Positions 18,580 through 26,282 of a DNA stretch of 64,000 nt are shown piece by piece. Below the pieces are notes generated by a model, which worked only from the letters and a program-made list of their open reading frames with translations, ran no database searches and was not told where the DNA came from. The DNA is from an uncultured Alphaproteobacteria bacterium (lineage in GTDB: Bacteria; Pseudomonadota; Alphaproteobacteria; Geminicoccales; Geminicoccaceae). The stretch covers positions 62,001 to 126,000 of the forward strand of contig CALKJU010000020.1 of NCBI GenBank assembly GCA_937995535.1. The letters are read 5' to 3'. Both the position numbers and the translations under genes were made by a program. The stretch's first letter is position 1; the number at the start of each line of letters is the position of its first letter.

Positions 18580-19832
18580 GCGGCGGGGCCGAGGACTGTT
18601 TCGCCGCGCCCGGCGAACGCGTCACGCTCGACGCCGCCCTGCAGCTCTTGCGCGAGCGTGCGACGCCGTGTGTCGGCACCGAGCGGGTGCCGCTCGCGGC
18701 GGCTTGCGGGCGCTACCTTGCGCAGCCCGTGCAGGCCCAACGCGACGTGCCGGCGTTCGCGAACGCGGCGGTCGACGGCTACGCCTTCGCCCACGCCTCG
18801 CTGGCCGCCGGCTTAGAATTGCGGCTCCTCGAGGGGCGTGCCGCCGCGGGTCATCCGTTCCCTGGTGAGGTCCCGGTCGGGAGCTGCCTGCGCGTCCTGA
18901 CCGGCGCGCCGATGCCGGCCGGGACCGACACCGTCGCGATGCAGGAGCATGTTCGCCGCATCGGCCCGACCATCCACATCCCTGGCGCGCTGGCGGAGGG
19001 CGCCAACCGCCGCCTTGCCGGCGAGGACGTCGCCGCCGGCAGCGTTGTCCTCTTTGCGGGCTGCCGCCTCGGTCCCGCGGAACTCGGTGTGCTGGCCGAG
19101 CTGGGTCTCGCCGATGTCGAGGTCTTCCGGCCCCTGCGTGTGGCCCTGCTCTCGACGGGTGATGAGCTTCTCGAGCCGGGCGCGGCGATGCGGCCGGGCG
19201 GCGTGTTCGACGCCAACCGGTTCATCCTGCAGGGGCTCCTTGCCAGGCTGCCGACGGTGATCAGCGATCTCGGGATCGTCGCCGACGACGCGGAGGCGGT
19301 CCACGCCGCCCTGACTGCCGCGTCCGCCGACCACAATGTCGTCGTCGCTTCTGGCGGCGCCTCGCGCGGGGACGAGGACCATGTCGTGCGCGCCGCTCAG
19401 TCGCTGGGCCGCCTGGACTTCTGGCAGATCGCGCTGAAGCCGGGGCGGCCACTGGCGATCGGCCGGCTGGGTGCCGCGACCTTCGTCGGCCTGCCGGGCA
19501 ACCCGGTGGCGACGATGGTCTGCTTTCTTCTGCTCGCCCGCCCGTTGCTGGCACGGCTGGCCGGCGGGACCTGGCCGGAGCCGCGTCGCTATCCGGTCCG
19601 CGCCGGCTTCGACTTGACCAAGCAGCCGGGCCGCGCGGAGCTGCTGCGCGTCCGCCTGAGCGCTGGTGCCGACGGTGACTGGGTGGCGACGGCCGTCCCG
19701 CGCCAGGGTTCCGGTGTGCTCACGGCGATGATCGAGGCGGACGGCCTCGTCGAGCTGGCCGCCGAGCGGACCGTGGTGACTGCCGGCGACCGTCTTCCCT
19801 TCCTCAGCTTCGCGGAGCTGCTGGCGGCATGA
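18576..19832 (+). CDS. moeA: Molybdopterin molybdenumtransferase MoeA
   Basis: MoeA inserts molybdate into adenylated molybdopterin. The protein is 418 residues, the normal length. Key segments are AFANAAVDGYAF near residue 65, the LTGAPMPAGTDTV loop, the LLSTGDELLEPG segment, ASGGASRGDEDH, ALKPGRPLAIG and FVGLPGNPVA. The GTG at 18576 overlaps the mobB stop. With mobB and the fdhD-mobA block 3 kb away, this region supplies most late cofactor steps; moaA-E are not in the window. Confidence 0.96.
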   Translation: MSGGAEDCFAAPGERVTLDAALQLLRERATPCVGTERVPLAAACGRYLAQPVQAQRDVPAFANAAVDGYAFAHASLAAGLELRLLEGRAAAGHPFPGEVPVGSCLRVLTGAPMPAGTDTVAMQEHVRRIGPTIHIPGALAEGANRRLAGEDVAAGSVVLFAGCRLGPAELGVLAELGLADVEVFRPLRVALLSTGDELLEPGAAMRPGGVFDANRFILQGLLARLPTVISDLGIVADDAEAVHAALTAASADHNVVVASGGASRGDEDHVVRAAQSLGRLDFWQIALKPGRPLAIGRLGAATFVGLPGNPVATMVCFLLLARPLLARLAGGTWPEPRRYPVRAGFDLTKQPGRAELLRVRLSAGADGDWVATAVPRQGSGVLTAMIEADGLVELAAERTVVTAGDRLPFLSFAELLAA

Positions 19833-19972
19833 GCACCACTGTGGCATCGGACCTCACGGCAGGTGGTGCGGCGGTCGATTGAGAGGTCGTGCGTGAGGGC
19901 GGTTGCGGAGGTGGCGGGGTCGGCGGAGGCCATGCGGCGTGGCTCTGCTTCGGGCAGCACGACGGTGCCGCC

Positions 19973-22705
19973 GTGAGCGAGGCGACCGAACGCTCCCGCA
20001 AGCTCGTCCTGATCGACGGCTCGGGTTACATCTTCCGCGCTTTTTTCGCCCTGCCGCCGATGACGCGGCCCGACGGGACGCCGGTCAACGCCGTGTTCGG
20101 CTTCGCGTCGATGCTGCTCAAGCTGATGCAGGAGCGCCCCGACGACGACATGATCGTCGTCTTCGACGCCGGCAAGACGACCTTTCGCAACGAGATCTAC
20201 GACGAGTACAAGGCCAACCGGGAGGAGCCGCCGCCCGAGCTCGTCCCGCAGTTCGCCCTGATCCGCGACGCGGCCCGCGCGTTCGGGCTGCCGGTGGTGG
20301 AGGTCGACGGCTTTGAAGCCGACGACCTGATCGCGACCTATGCTCGGCAGGCGCAGGCGCGGGGCGAGCCGGTGGTCGTCGTCTCGTCGGACAAGGATCT
20401 CATGCAGCTCGTCGGCGACGGGGTCGAGCTGTGGGATCCCATGAAGAACAAGCCGATCGGGCCGGCCGAGGTGGTCGAGCGCTTCGGCGTCGGGCCGGAG
20501 CTGGTGCGCGACTGCCTGGCCCTCGCCGGGGACAGTTCGGACAATGTTCCGGGCGTGCCCGGGATCGGCGTGAAGACCGCGGCGCAGCTTCTGACCGAGT
20601 TCGGTTCGCTCGACGGCCTGCTCGCCAACCTCGACCGAATCAAGCAGCCGAAGCGACGCGAGACGCTCGAGCAGAACGCGGAGAAGGCGCGGCTTTCCTA
20701 CGCGCTGGTGGGTCTGCGCGACGACGCGCCGGTCGATCTGGAGCGCGACGCGAGCCGTCGCCAGCCGCTCGATCCTGGCCCGCTCCTGGCATTCCTTCAG
20801 GAGAACGGGTTCAAGTCGCTGATCGCGCGGATCGACGCGGTACGCGAGGCGGCAGCGACCCGGCACGCGGCAGCGGCGGTCGAGCCCGGGGCCGCGCGCT
20901 ACGCGGTGATCACCACCCTCGAAGCGCTCGATGCCGTGCTGGCGCGTGCGGTCGAGCTGGGGCGCCTTGCGATCGATACGGAGACGACCTCGCTCGACGT
21001 CTCGAAGGCGCGGCTGGTCGGCATCAGCCTCGCTGTGGAGCCCCGGGAGGGCCACTACCTGCCGCTCGCGCATGTCGACGAGTTCGGCCGGCGCCGCGAC
21101 GGCCAACTCGACGCAGCCGAGGTGATCGAGCGGCTACGGCCTGTCGCCGGCGATCCGTCGGTGCTCAAGATCGGTCACAATATCAAGTACGACCAGGGGG
21201 TGCTGAGCCACTACGGGCTGGCGCTCGCTCCGATCGATGACACGATGCTGATCTCCTACGTGCTGGCCGGGGCGAGCCACGGCCATGGCATGGACGAGCT
21301 GGCCAAGCGCCATCTCGGCCACGATTGCATTCCCTACGAGAGCGTGTGCGGCAAGGGCGCGGCGCAGATCGGCTTCGCCCAGGTGCCGATCGACAAGGCC
21401 ACCGAGTACGCCGCCGAGGACGCCGAGGTGACCCTGCGCCTCTGGGAGACGCTGCGGCCGCGGCTGCTCGAGGAGCGCATGCTGACGGTCTACGAGACCA
21501 TGGAACGGCGGCTGCCGCCGATCGTGGCGGCGATGGAGACGACGGGGATCCGCGTGGATCGCAGCCGGCTGCAGAGCTTGTCGGCCGACTTCACGCAGCG
21601 AATGGCGCGACTGGAGGACGAGGCCTACCGGCTGGCCGGGCGCAGCTTCACGCTCGGCTCGCCCAAGCAGCTCGGCGAGATCCTCTTCGACGAGCTCGGG
21701 CTCGGTGGCAACCAGCGCAAGACCAAGACCGGTGCCTACGCGACCGATGCCGACGTGCTCGAGGAGCTGGCGACGCAGCACCCGTTACCGCGCGTGGTGC
21801 TCGACTGGCGCCAGCTGCAGAAGCTGACCCGCACCTACACCGACGCCCTGGTCGAGCAGATCAACCCCGAGACCGGCCGGGTGCACACCTCCTATGCGCT
21901 GGCCGCGACCTCGACCGGGCGGCTCAGCTCGACCGATCCGAACCTGCAGAACATCCCGATCCGCACCGAGGAGGGCCGCAAGATCCGCGAGGCGTTCGTT
22001 GCCGAGGACGGCTACGTGCTGATGTCCGCGGACTACTCGCAGATCGAGCTGCGCGTCCTCGCGCACGTGGCGGACATCGCCGCGCTGAAGGAGGCGTTCG
22101 CCAAGAACGTCGACGTCCACGCTGTGACCGCGTCGCAGATGTTCGGCACGCCGGTGGCGGAGGTCGGTCCCGAGCTGCGGCGCAGCGCCAAGACGATCAA
22201 CTACGGCATCATCTACGGGATCGGCGCGTTCGGCCTGGCGCAGCGTCTCGGCATCCCGCAGGCGCAGGCCAAGGCGTACATCGAATCCTACTTCGCCCAG
22301 TATCCGGGGATCCGCGACTACATGGAGCGGGCCAAGGCCGAAGCCCGCGCCCAGGGCTGGGTGCGCACCCTGTTCGGGCGGCGCTGCTACATTCCCGAGA
22401 TCAACAACAAGATCCCCTCGCGCCGGAACTATGCGGAGCGCCAGGCGATCAACGCGCCGATCCAGGGCTCGGCGGCCGACATCATGAAGCGGGCGATGAT
22501 CCGCGTCGCCCGCGCCCTCGAGCGCGCGCGTGCCGGCGCGCGGCTGCTCCTGCAGGTGCACGACGAGCTGGTCCTCGAGGTGCCGGAGGACGAAGTCGTG
22601 GCCACCGCGCCGCTGCTCAAGGGGACGATGGAACACGCGGCACAACTCGACGTGCCGCTGGTTGTCGACGTCGGGTACGGGCCGACCTGGGACGCCGCCC
22701 ACTAG
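19973..22705 (+). CDS. polA: DNA polymerase I
   Basis: DNA polymerase I fills gaps and removes RNA primers. The 910-residue protein is the full three-domain form. The 5' nuclease domain (about 1-290) begins LVLIDGSGYIFRAFFA and has EADDLIATYA and SSDKDLMQ. The 3'-5' proofreading domain (about 300-500) keeps its DEDD residues in AIDTETTSLD, IGHNIKYDQG and EYAAEDAEVT, so proofreading is probably active. The polymerase domain has motif A DYSQIELRVLAH, motif B RRSAKTINYGIIYG and motif C QVHDELVLE. GTG 19973 is chosen because the fold begins soon after; an earlier start adds 28 low-complexity residues. sbtA begins at the base after the stop. Confidence 0.97.
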   Translation: MSEATERSRKLVLIDGSGYIFRAFFALPPMTRPDGTPVNAVFGFASMLLKLMQERPDDDMIVVFDAGKTTFRNEIYDEYKANREEPPPELVPQFALIRDAARAFGLPVVEVDGFEADDLIATYARQAQARGEPVVVVSSDKDLMQLVGDGVELWDPMKNKPIGPAEVVERFGVGPELVRDCLALAGDSSDNVPGVPGIGVKTAAQLLTEFGSLDGLLANLDRIKQPKRRETLEQNAEKARLSYALVGLRDDAPVDLERDASRRQPLDPGPLLAFLQENGFKSLIARIDAVREAAATRHAAAAVEPGAARYAVITTLEALDAVLARAVELGRLAIDTETTSLDVSKARLVGISLAVEPREGHYLPLAHVDEFGRRRDGQLDAAEVIERLRPVAGDPSVLKIGHNIKYDQGVLSHYGLALAPIDDTMLISYVLAGASHGHGMDELAKRHLGHDCIPYESVCGKGAAQIGFAQVPIDKATEYAAEDAEVTLRLWETLRPRLLEERMLTVYETMERRLPPIVAAMETTGIRVDRSRLQSLSADFTQRMARLEDEAYRLAGRSFTLGSPKQLGEILFDELGLGGNQRKTKTGAYATDADVLEELATQHPLPRVVLDWRQLQKLTRTYTDALVEQINPETGRVHTSYALAATSTGRLSSTDPNLQNIPIRTEEGRKIREAFVAEDGYVLMSADYSQIELRVLAHVADIAALKEAFAKNVDVHAVTASQMFGTPVAEVGPELRRSAKTINYGIIYGIGAFGLAQRLGIPQAQAKAYIESYFAQYPGIRDYMERAKAEARAQGWVRTLFGRRCYIPEINNKIPSRRNYAERQAINAPIQGSAADIMKRAMIRVARALERARAGARLLLQVHDELVLEVPEDEVVATAPLLKGTMEHAAQLDVPLVVDVGYGPTWDAAH

Positions 22706-23680
22706 ATGGACCTGCTCGACGCTGCGCTGGCGAATCTGCTGTCGCCGCCGATCTTGAGCTTCGTGCTGGGCGTCGGGGCCGGCGCCGCGCGCTCGGACCT
22801 CGACATCCCCGACCCGATCGCCAAGGCCATGGCGATCTACCTGATTTTTTCCATCGGGCTGAAAGGCGGCGTGGCGGTGGCCGAGGGCGGAGAGCTGGCG
22901 GCCTTGCTGCCGGCGCTCCTGGCCGGTGCCGTGTTGAGCCTCGCGCTGCCACTTTTGGCCTTTGCGCTGCTGCGCGCCTCGTCGTCCCTGTCCGGGCTCG
23001 ATGCGGCCGCCACCGCAGCGCACTACGGCTCGGTGAGCGTCGTGACCTTCGTCGCCGCGACGCAGTTCCTGCAGCTCGCCGGGCTCCCATCGGAAGGGTT
23101 CATGCCCGCCGTGGTCGCAGTGATGGAGACGCCGGCAATCGTGACCGGCCTGATGCTTGCCCGGCGCTTCGACGGCGGCGCCGTCGGCGGGCATGGCGGC
23201 CTGTGGCGCGAAGCGCTGGTCAACGGCTCGGTCGTGGTTCTCGTGGGAGCGTTCGTGATCGGCCTCGTGACCGGCGCGGACGGGCTGGAGCGCGTCGGCG
23301 CCTTCTTCGTGGCGCCATTCCAGGGCGTGCTCTGCCTGTTCCTGCTGGAAATGGGGCTGGTCGTGGCGCGGCGGCTGCGCGGCTCACGCGGGCTCTCCCC
23401 TGCGCTGATCGCGTTCGGGCTCTACATGCCGCCGGTTTCCGCCCTGTTCGGTCTCGCCAGCGGCTGGGTGATCGGGCTTTCCACGGGCGGCACCGCGATC
23501 CTCGCGACGCTGGCGGCGAGCGCTTCGTACATCGCCGTGCCGGCGGCGATGCGCCTCGCCTTGCCTCGCGCAGACCCGGCGGTCTCGCTGACGCTGTCGC
23601 TCGCCATCACGTTCCCGTTCAATGTCATCGTCGGCATCCCGCTGTACGTGCAGGCGGCGCGCTGGCTCGCCGACGGGTAG
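22706..23680 (+). CDS. sbtA: SbtA-family sodium-dependent bicarbonate transporter
   Basis: This is an integral membrane protein of 324 residues with about ten TM segments, of the SbtA (former DUF897) family known in cyanobacteria as Na+/HCO3- symporters. Recognisable segments are LSFVLGVGAGAARSDL, IYLIFSIGLKGG near residue 45, AHYGSVSVVTF, PAVVAVMETPAIV and LSTGGTAILATLAASASYI. Its ATG directly follows the polA stop. A small PII-like gene follows by 12 bases, matching the sbtA-sbtB pairing. Bicarbonate as substrate is inferred from the family; some proteobacterial members may carry other anions. Confidence 0.88.
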   Translation: MDLLDAALANLLSPPILSFVLGVGAGAARSDLDIPDPIAKAMAIYLIFSIGLKGGVAVAEGGELAALLPALLAGAVLSLALPLLAFALLRASSSLSGLDAAATAAHYGSVSVVTFVAATQFLQLAGLPSEGFMPAVVAVMETPAIVTGLMLARRFDGGAVGGHGGLWREALVNGSVVVLVGAFVIGLVTGADGLERVGAFFVAPFQGVLCLFLLEMGLVVARRLRGSRGLSPALIAFGLYMPPVSALFGLASGWVIGLSTGGTAILATLAASASYIAVPAAMRLALPRADPAVSLTLSLAITFPFNVIVGIPLYVQAARWLADG

Positions 23681-23692
23681 GCGGAGAGGCTG

Positions 23693-24004
23693 GTGCAGAC
23701 GCATCCACGCAAGCGGATCGAGATCCTGGTCGAGCGGCGGTTCGTCGACCGGGTCCTGTCGGTGATCGAGCAGGAGCCGCGGATCCACGGCTACACGGTC
23801 CTGCCTTGCCTCGAGGGTCTAGGGACCTCGGGACCCCGTCAACCGGACCCGCTGACCGATCTCGGCAGCGAGGCCATGGTTCTCGCGATCTGTGCCGAGG
23901 AGCCGGCCCGCGCGCTGCTCGCACGGCTCGTGCCGCTACTCGAGGAGATCGGCGGGATCGCCTGGCTGTCGGAGGTCGAGGTGGTCCGCGCCGAGCGGTT
24001 TTGA
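23693..24004 (+). CDS. sbtB: SbtB-like PII-family regulatory protein
   Basis: This is a 103-residue protein with the ferredoxin-like fold pattern of SbtB/PII-like proteins: RIEILVERRFVDRVLSVIEQ, a HGYTVLPCLEGLG strand, a short loop in place of the T-loop, then EAMVLAICAEE and a C-terminal strand. In cyanobacteria SbtB binds adenine nucleotides including cAMP and gates SbtA. The GTG start has GGAGAGG five bases upstream. The last 166 bases overlap, on the opposite strand, the end of the flippase gene. Pairing with sbtA supports the call. Confidence 0.8.
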   Translation: MQTHPRKRIEILVERRFVDRVLSVIEQEPRIHGYTVLPCLEGLGTSGPRQPDPLTDLGSEAMVLAICAEEPARALLARLVPLLEEIGGIAWLSEVEVVRAERF

Positions 24005-25176
24005 ACCGCACGCCACAGCAGCAGCACGCGCGCCGCCTCGGCGCAGCCGCGGGCGACGGCGAAGGCCTCAGGGCTTGCCCACAGCGTGGCCGCGAGCAGA
24101 CCGACTGTCAGGACCGCGAGGCTGCCCAGGCCGGCGCGGATGACATCACCCTGGTGCCCGGCGGCGCCTAGTCGGGGCTGGAGCACCGCGGTGAGGTGTG
24201 ACAGGGCGAGATAGGGAGCGAGCCAGGGGAGCAGGTCGGCCGCTGAGGCGAAGCTCGGCCCGAGCAGAAGCGGCAGCAGGGGCGGGCCGAGGAGCGCCAC
24301 AGCCAGGGCAAGGCCGATCCCGAGCAGCGCCGCTTCCAGAAGCGCGCGGCCGAGCAGGGCGTGTCCGGCCAGGCGCGCGGTCGCGAGGGTGAGTTGCCCG
24401 GCCCCATTGGCAAACACCGTGGCGGTCGTGACGATGGCGGCCGCGACGAAGTACATTCCGGCCGCTGCGGCTCCGAGGTGCAGGCCGACGAGCAGCAGGT
24501 CGGCGTTGAGCTGCACTTGGTTGAGCGCGGTGACGGCGAGGAAGCCGCGGCCCTGCTGGAGCAGCGCCGTCGATGAGGGGACCGGTGCGGAGCCTGCAGC
24601 CGGCCGGGCCCCGCCGAGGAGCAGCGCCGCGGCGGTCGCGGCCGCGGTCCAGCTCAGCAGGAAGGCTGCGGCGATGCCCAGCGGCGTGAGCGGCGGCGGC
24701 CAGCAGGCGATGAGAGTGGCGAAGATCGTCGGGCGTAGGACGAGCGGTAGCGTCGCCCGGACGTGCCGCCCCTCGACGAGCGCCACCCAGTCGAGCTGCA
24801 GGGCGATCGGGACGAGGCTGGCCAGGGTGAGCGCGAGGAGGAGCCAGCGGTCCGGGGCGGACAGCCAAGCGCCGCCGAGAACCGTGACGAGGACCGCTGC
24901 GGTGACGGCGAGGCGCAGCCGCAGGTAGGGCATGACGAGCGCACGCGGGCCGCCGCGCGTCGTGGCACCGATGGCGGTCACGGCCGAGCGGAGGCCGAGC
25001 TCGGCGAGGTGCAAGGCGTAGGCCTGCAAGGCGAGCGCCATCGCCCAGGTGCCGAGCGTCGCCGGATCGACGCGCCGACCAAGGACGATGAGGCCCACGG
25101 CGCCTGCGCCGGCAGCGAGCAGGCGGCCGCCGCCGAGGACCAGCACGGCCGCCCGGCGACCGGGGTCGAACCTCAC
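23839..25176 (-). CDS. Wzx-type polysaccharide flippase
   Basis: This polytopic membrane protein of 445 residues resembles lipopolysaccharide/exopolysaccharide flippases of the MATE-like PST/Wzx group, which move undecaprenyl-linked repeat units across the inner membrane. Hydrophobic segments run throughout residues 8-390, and the N-terminal RLLAAGAGAVGLIVLGRRVDP is typical. The last 55 or so residues are Ser-rich and are the reverse complement of the sbtB 3' end, since no stop occurs earlier. The GTG start overlaps the stop of the upstream GT4 gene. It is the last gene of the minus-strand glycan operon. Confidence 0.75.
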   Translation of the reverse strand: MRFDPGRRAAVLVLGGGRLLAAGAGAVGLIVLGRRVDPATLGTWAMALALQAYALHLAELGLRSAVTAIGATTRGGPRALVMPYLRLRLAVTAAVLVTVLGGAWLSAPDRWLLLALTLASLVPIALQLDWVALVEGRHVRATLPLVLRPTIFATLIACWPPPLTPLGIAAAFLLSWTAAATAAALLLGGARPAAGSAPVPSSTALLQQGRGFLAVTALNQVQLNADLLLVGLHLGAAAAGMYFVAAAIVTTATVFANGAGQLTLATARLAGHALLGRALLEAALLGIGLALAVALLGPPLLPLLLGPSFASAADLLPWLAPYLALSHLTAVLQPRLGAAGHQGDVIRAGLGSLAVLTVGLLAATLWASPEAFAVARGCAEAARVLLLWRAVQNRSARTTSTSDSQAIPPISSSSGTSRASSARAGSSAQIARTMASLPRSVSGSG

Positions 25177-26282
25177 ACCGCAGCGAGCCAGCGGTAGAGG
25201 CGCAGCACCTGGCTCATGATCGCCCGCTCGTCGAGCGTGTCGGGAGCGCCGCGGGCACCGTAGCGGCCCTCGAGGATCAGCTGTGTCGCACGGCGCACGC
25301 CGCGGGCGAGCGCGCCCGCTTCCATCGCGCAGACGAAGCCGGTGCCGTCCTCGTCGATCCAGTCGGCGACGTCGCCGACGTCCGTGCTGACGACCGGGCG
25401 CATCGAGCGGAGCGCCTCCTTGACCACCGTCGGCGAGGCCTCATAGCGGCTCGTCAGCAGAAGGATACCGTGATCGCTGAGGAGGCTCGGCACGTCGTCG
25501 TGCGGTATCTTGCCGAGCCAGCGGATGCGGTGGCGGCACGGGCTGCGGGCGATGCGCCGCATCAGCTCGCGGCCGTCCTCGCCGGCGCCGGCGATGGTCA
25601 GCGTGTAGTCCGAGCCGTCGGCGCAGAGGTGCTCCAGCGTCTCGATGGCCAGCGGCAGGTTCTTCTGATGGCTGATGCGACCGAGGACCAGCAGCCGGGT
25701 GGCGAGCGCCGGCGACGGTGGCGTCGCCGAGCGGTGCCGGAACAGGTCGGAATCGTAGGCGGCCGGGATGACGTGGGCGCCGGCGAAGGGCGCATCGACG
25801 ACCCTCTCGCGCAGCTCCTCGCGGTCGCGGCGGCTGACGCAGATCACCGCGTCGGCGAGCCTGACCACCTGACGCTCCAGGCGGATCATCAAGGCCCGGA
25901 CCGGCGGAGCAAGGCGGCCGAGCCGGCTCTCGAGCACCCGGCCGGTGACGTTGTGGTAGCTGATCAGCACCCGGCCGCGCTCCGGACAGAGCAGCAGCTT
26001 CGGCCACGCCGCATAATTGCGGTGGAAATGGAACACGTCGCCGGGCGCGAACGCGTGCCGGTGGCGCCAGAACCACAGCCACAGCGCGACGTAGAAGCGC
26101 AGGAAGCTCGTGCCACGCGAGATGTAGGTGACGTCCGCCGCGTCATACGGTTGCAGCCGGGCGCCGATCAGTCGGTAGGGCAAACCCGCACCGCGCAGCG
26201 CGCGATGCAGCGAGCGGAAGTGCTCGGCCCCGCCGCCCTGGTCCTGGGCCAGGGGATCGTTGTTGTAGAAGACGTAGATCAT
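25173..26282 (-). CDS. GT4 glycosyltransferase
   Basis: This is a retaining glycosyltransferase of the GT-B fold, GT4 family, 369 residues. The N-terminal acceptor domain starts MIYVFYNNDPLAQDQGGGAEH and has VFHFHRNYAAWPKLL. The C-terminal donor domain has LLVLGRISHQKNLPLAIETL and the EASPTVVKE E-x7-E motif that binds the nucleotide sugar. The ATG at 26282 overlaps the stop of the fusion gene (ATGA) and its own stop overlaps the flippase GTG. Sugar and acceptor are unknown; it likely adds a late residue to the repeat unit made by this operon. Confidence 0.88.
   Translation of the reverse strand: MIYVFYNNDPLAQDQGGGAEHFRSLHRALRGAGLPYRLIGARLQPYDAADVTYISRGTSFLRFYVALWLWFWRHRHAFAPGDVFHFHRNYAAWPKLLLCPERGRVLISYHNVTGRVLESRLGRLAPPVRALMIRLERQVVRLADAVICVSRRDREELRERVVDAPFAGAHVIPAAYDSDLFRHRSATPPSPALATRLLVLGRISHQKNLPLAIETLEHLCADGSDYTLTIAGAGEDGRELMRRIARSPCRHRIRWLGKIPHDDVPSLLSDHGILLLTSRYEASPTVVKEALRSMRPVVSTDVGDVADWIDEDGTGFVCAMEAGALARGVRRATQLILEGRYGARGAPDTLDERAIMSQVLRLYRWLAAV

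Noticed and set aside
19829-19882. Possible 17-residue peptide starting at the moeA stop (ATGA)
   Set aside because: Too short, no conserved features and no function suggested; probably chance in the moeA-polA gap.
21325-24171. A plus-strand frame of about 950 codons overlapping polA and sbtA
   Set aside because: It runs in another frame through polA and sbtA, is extremely Arg/Ala-rich and shows no motif.
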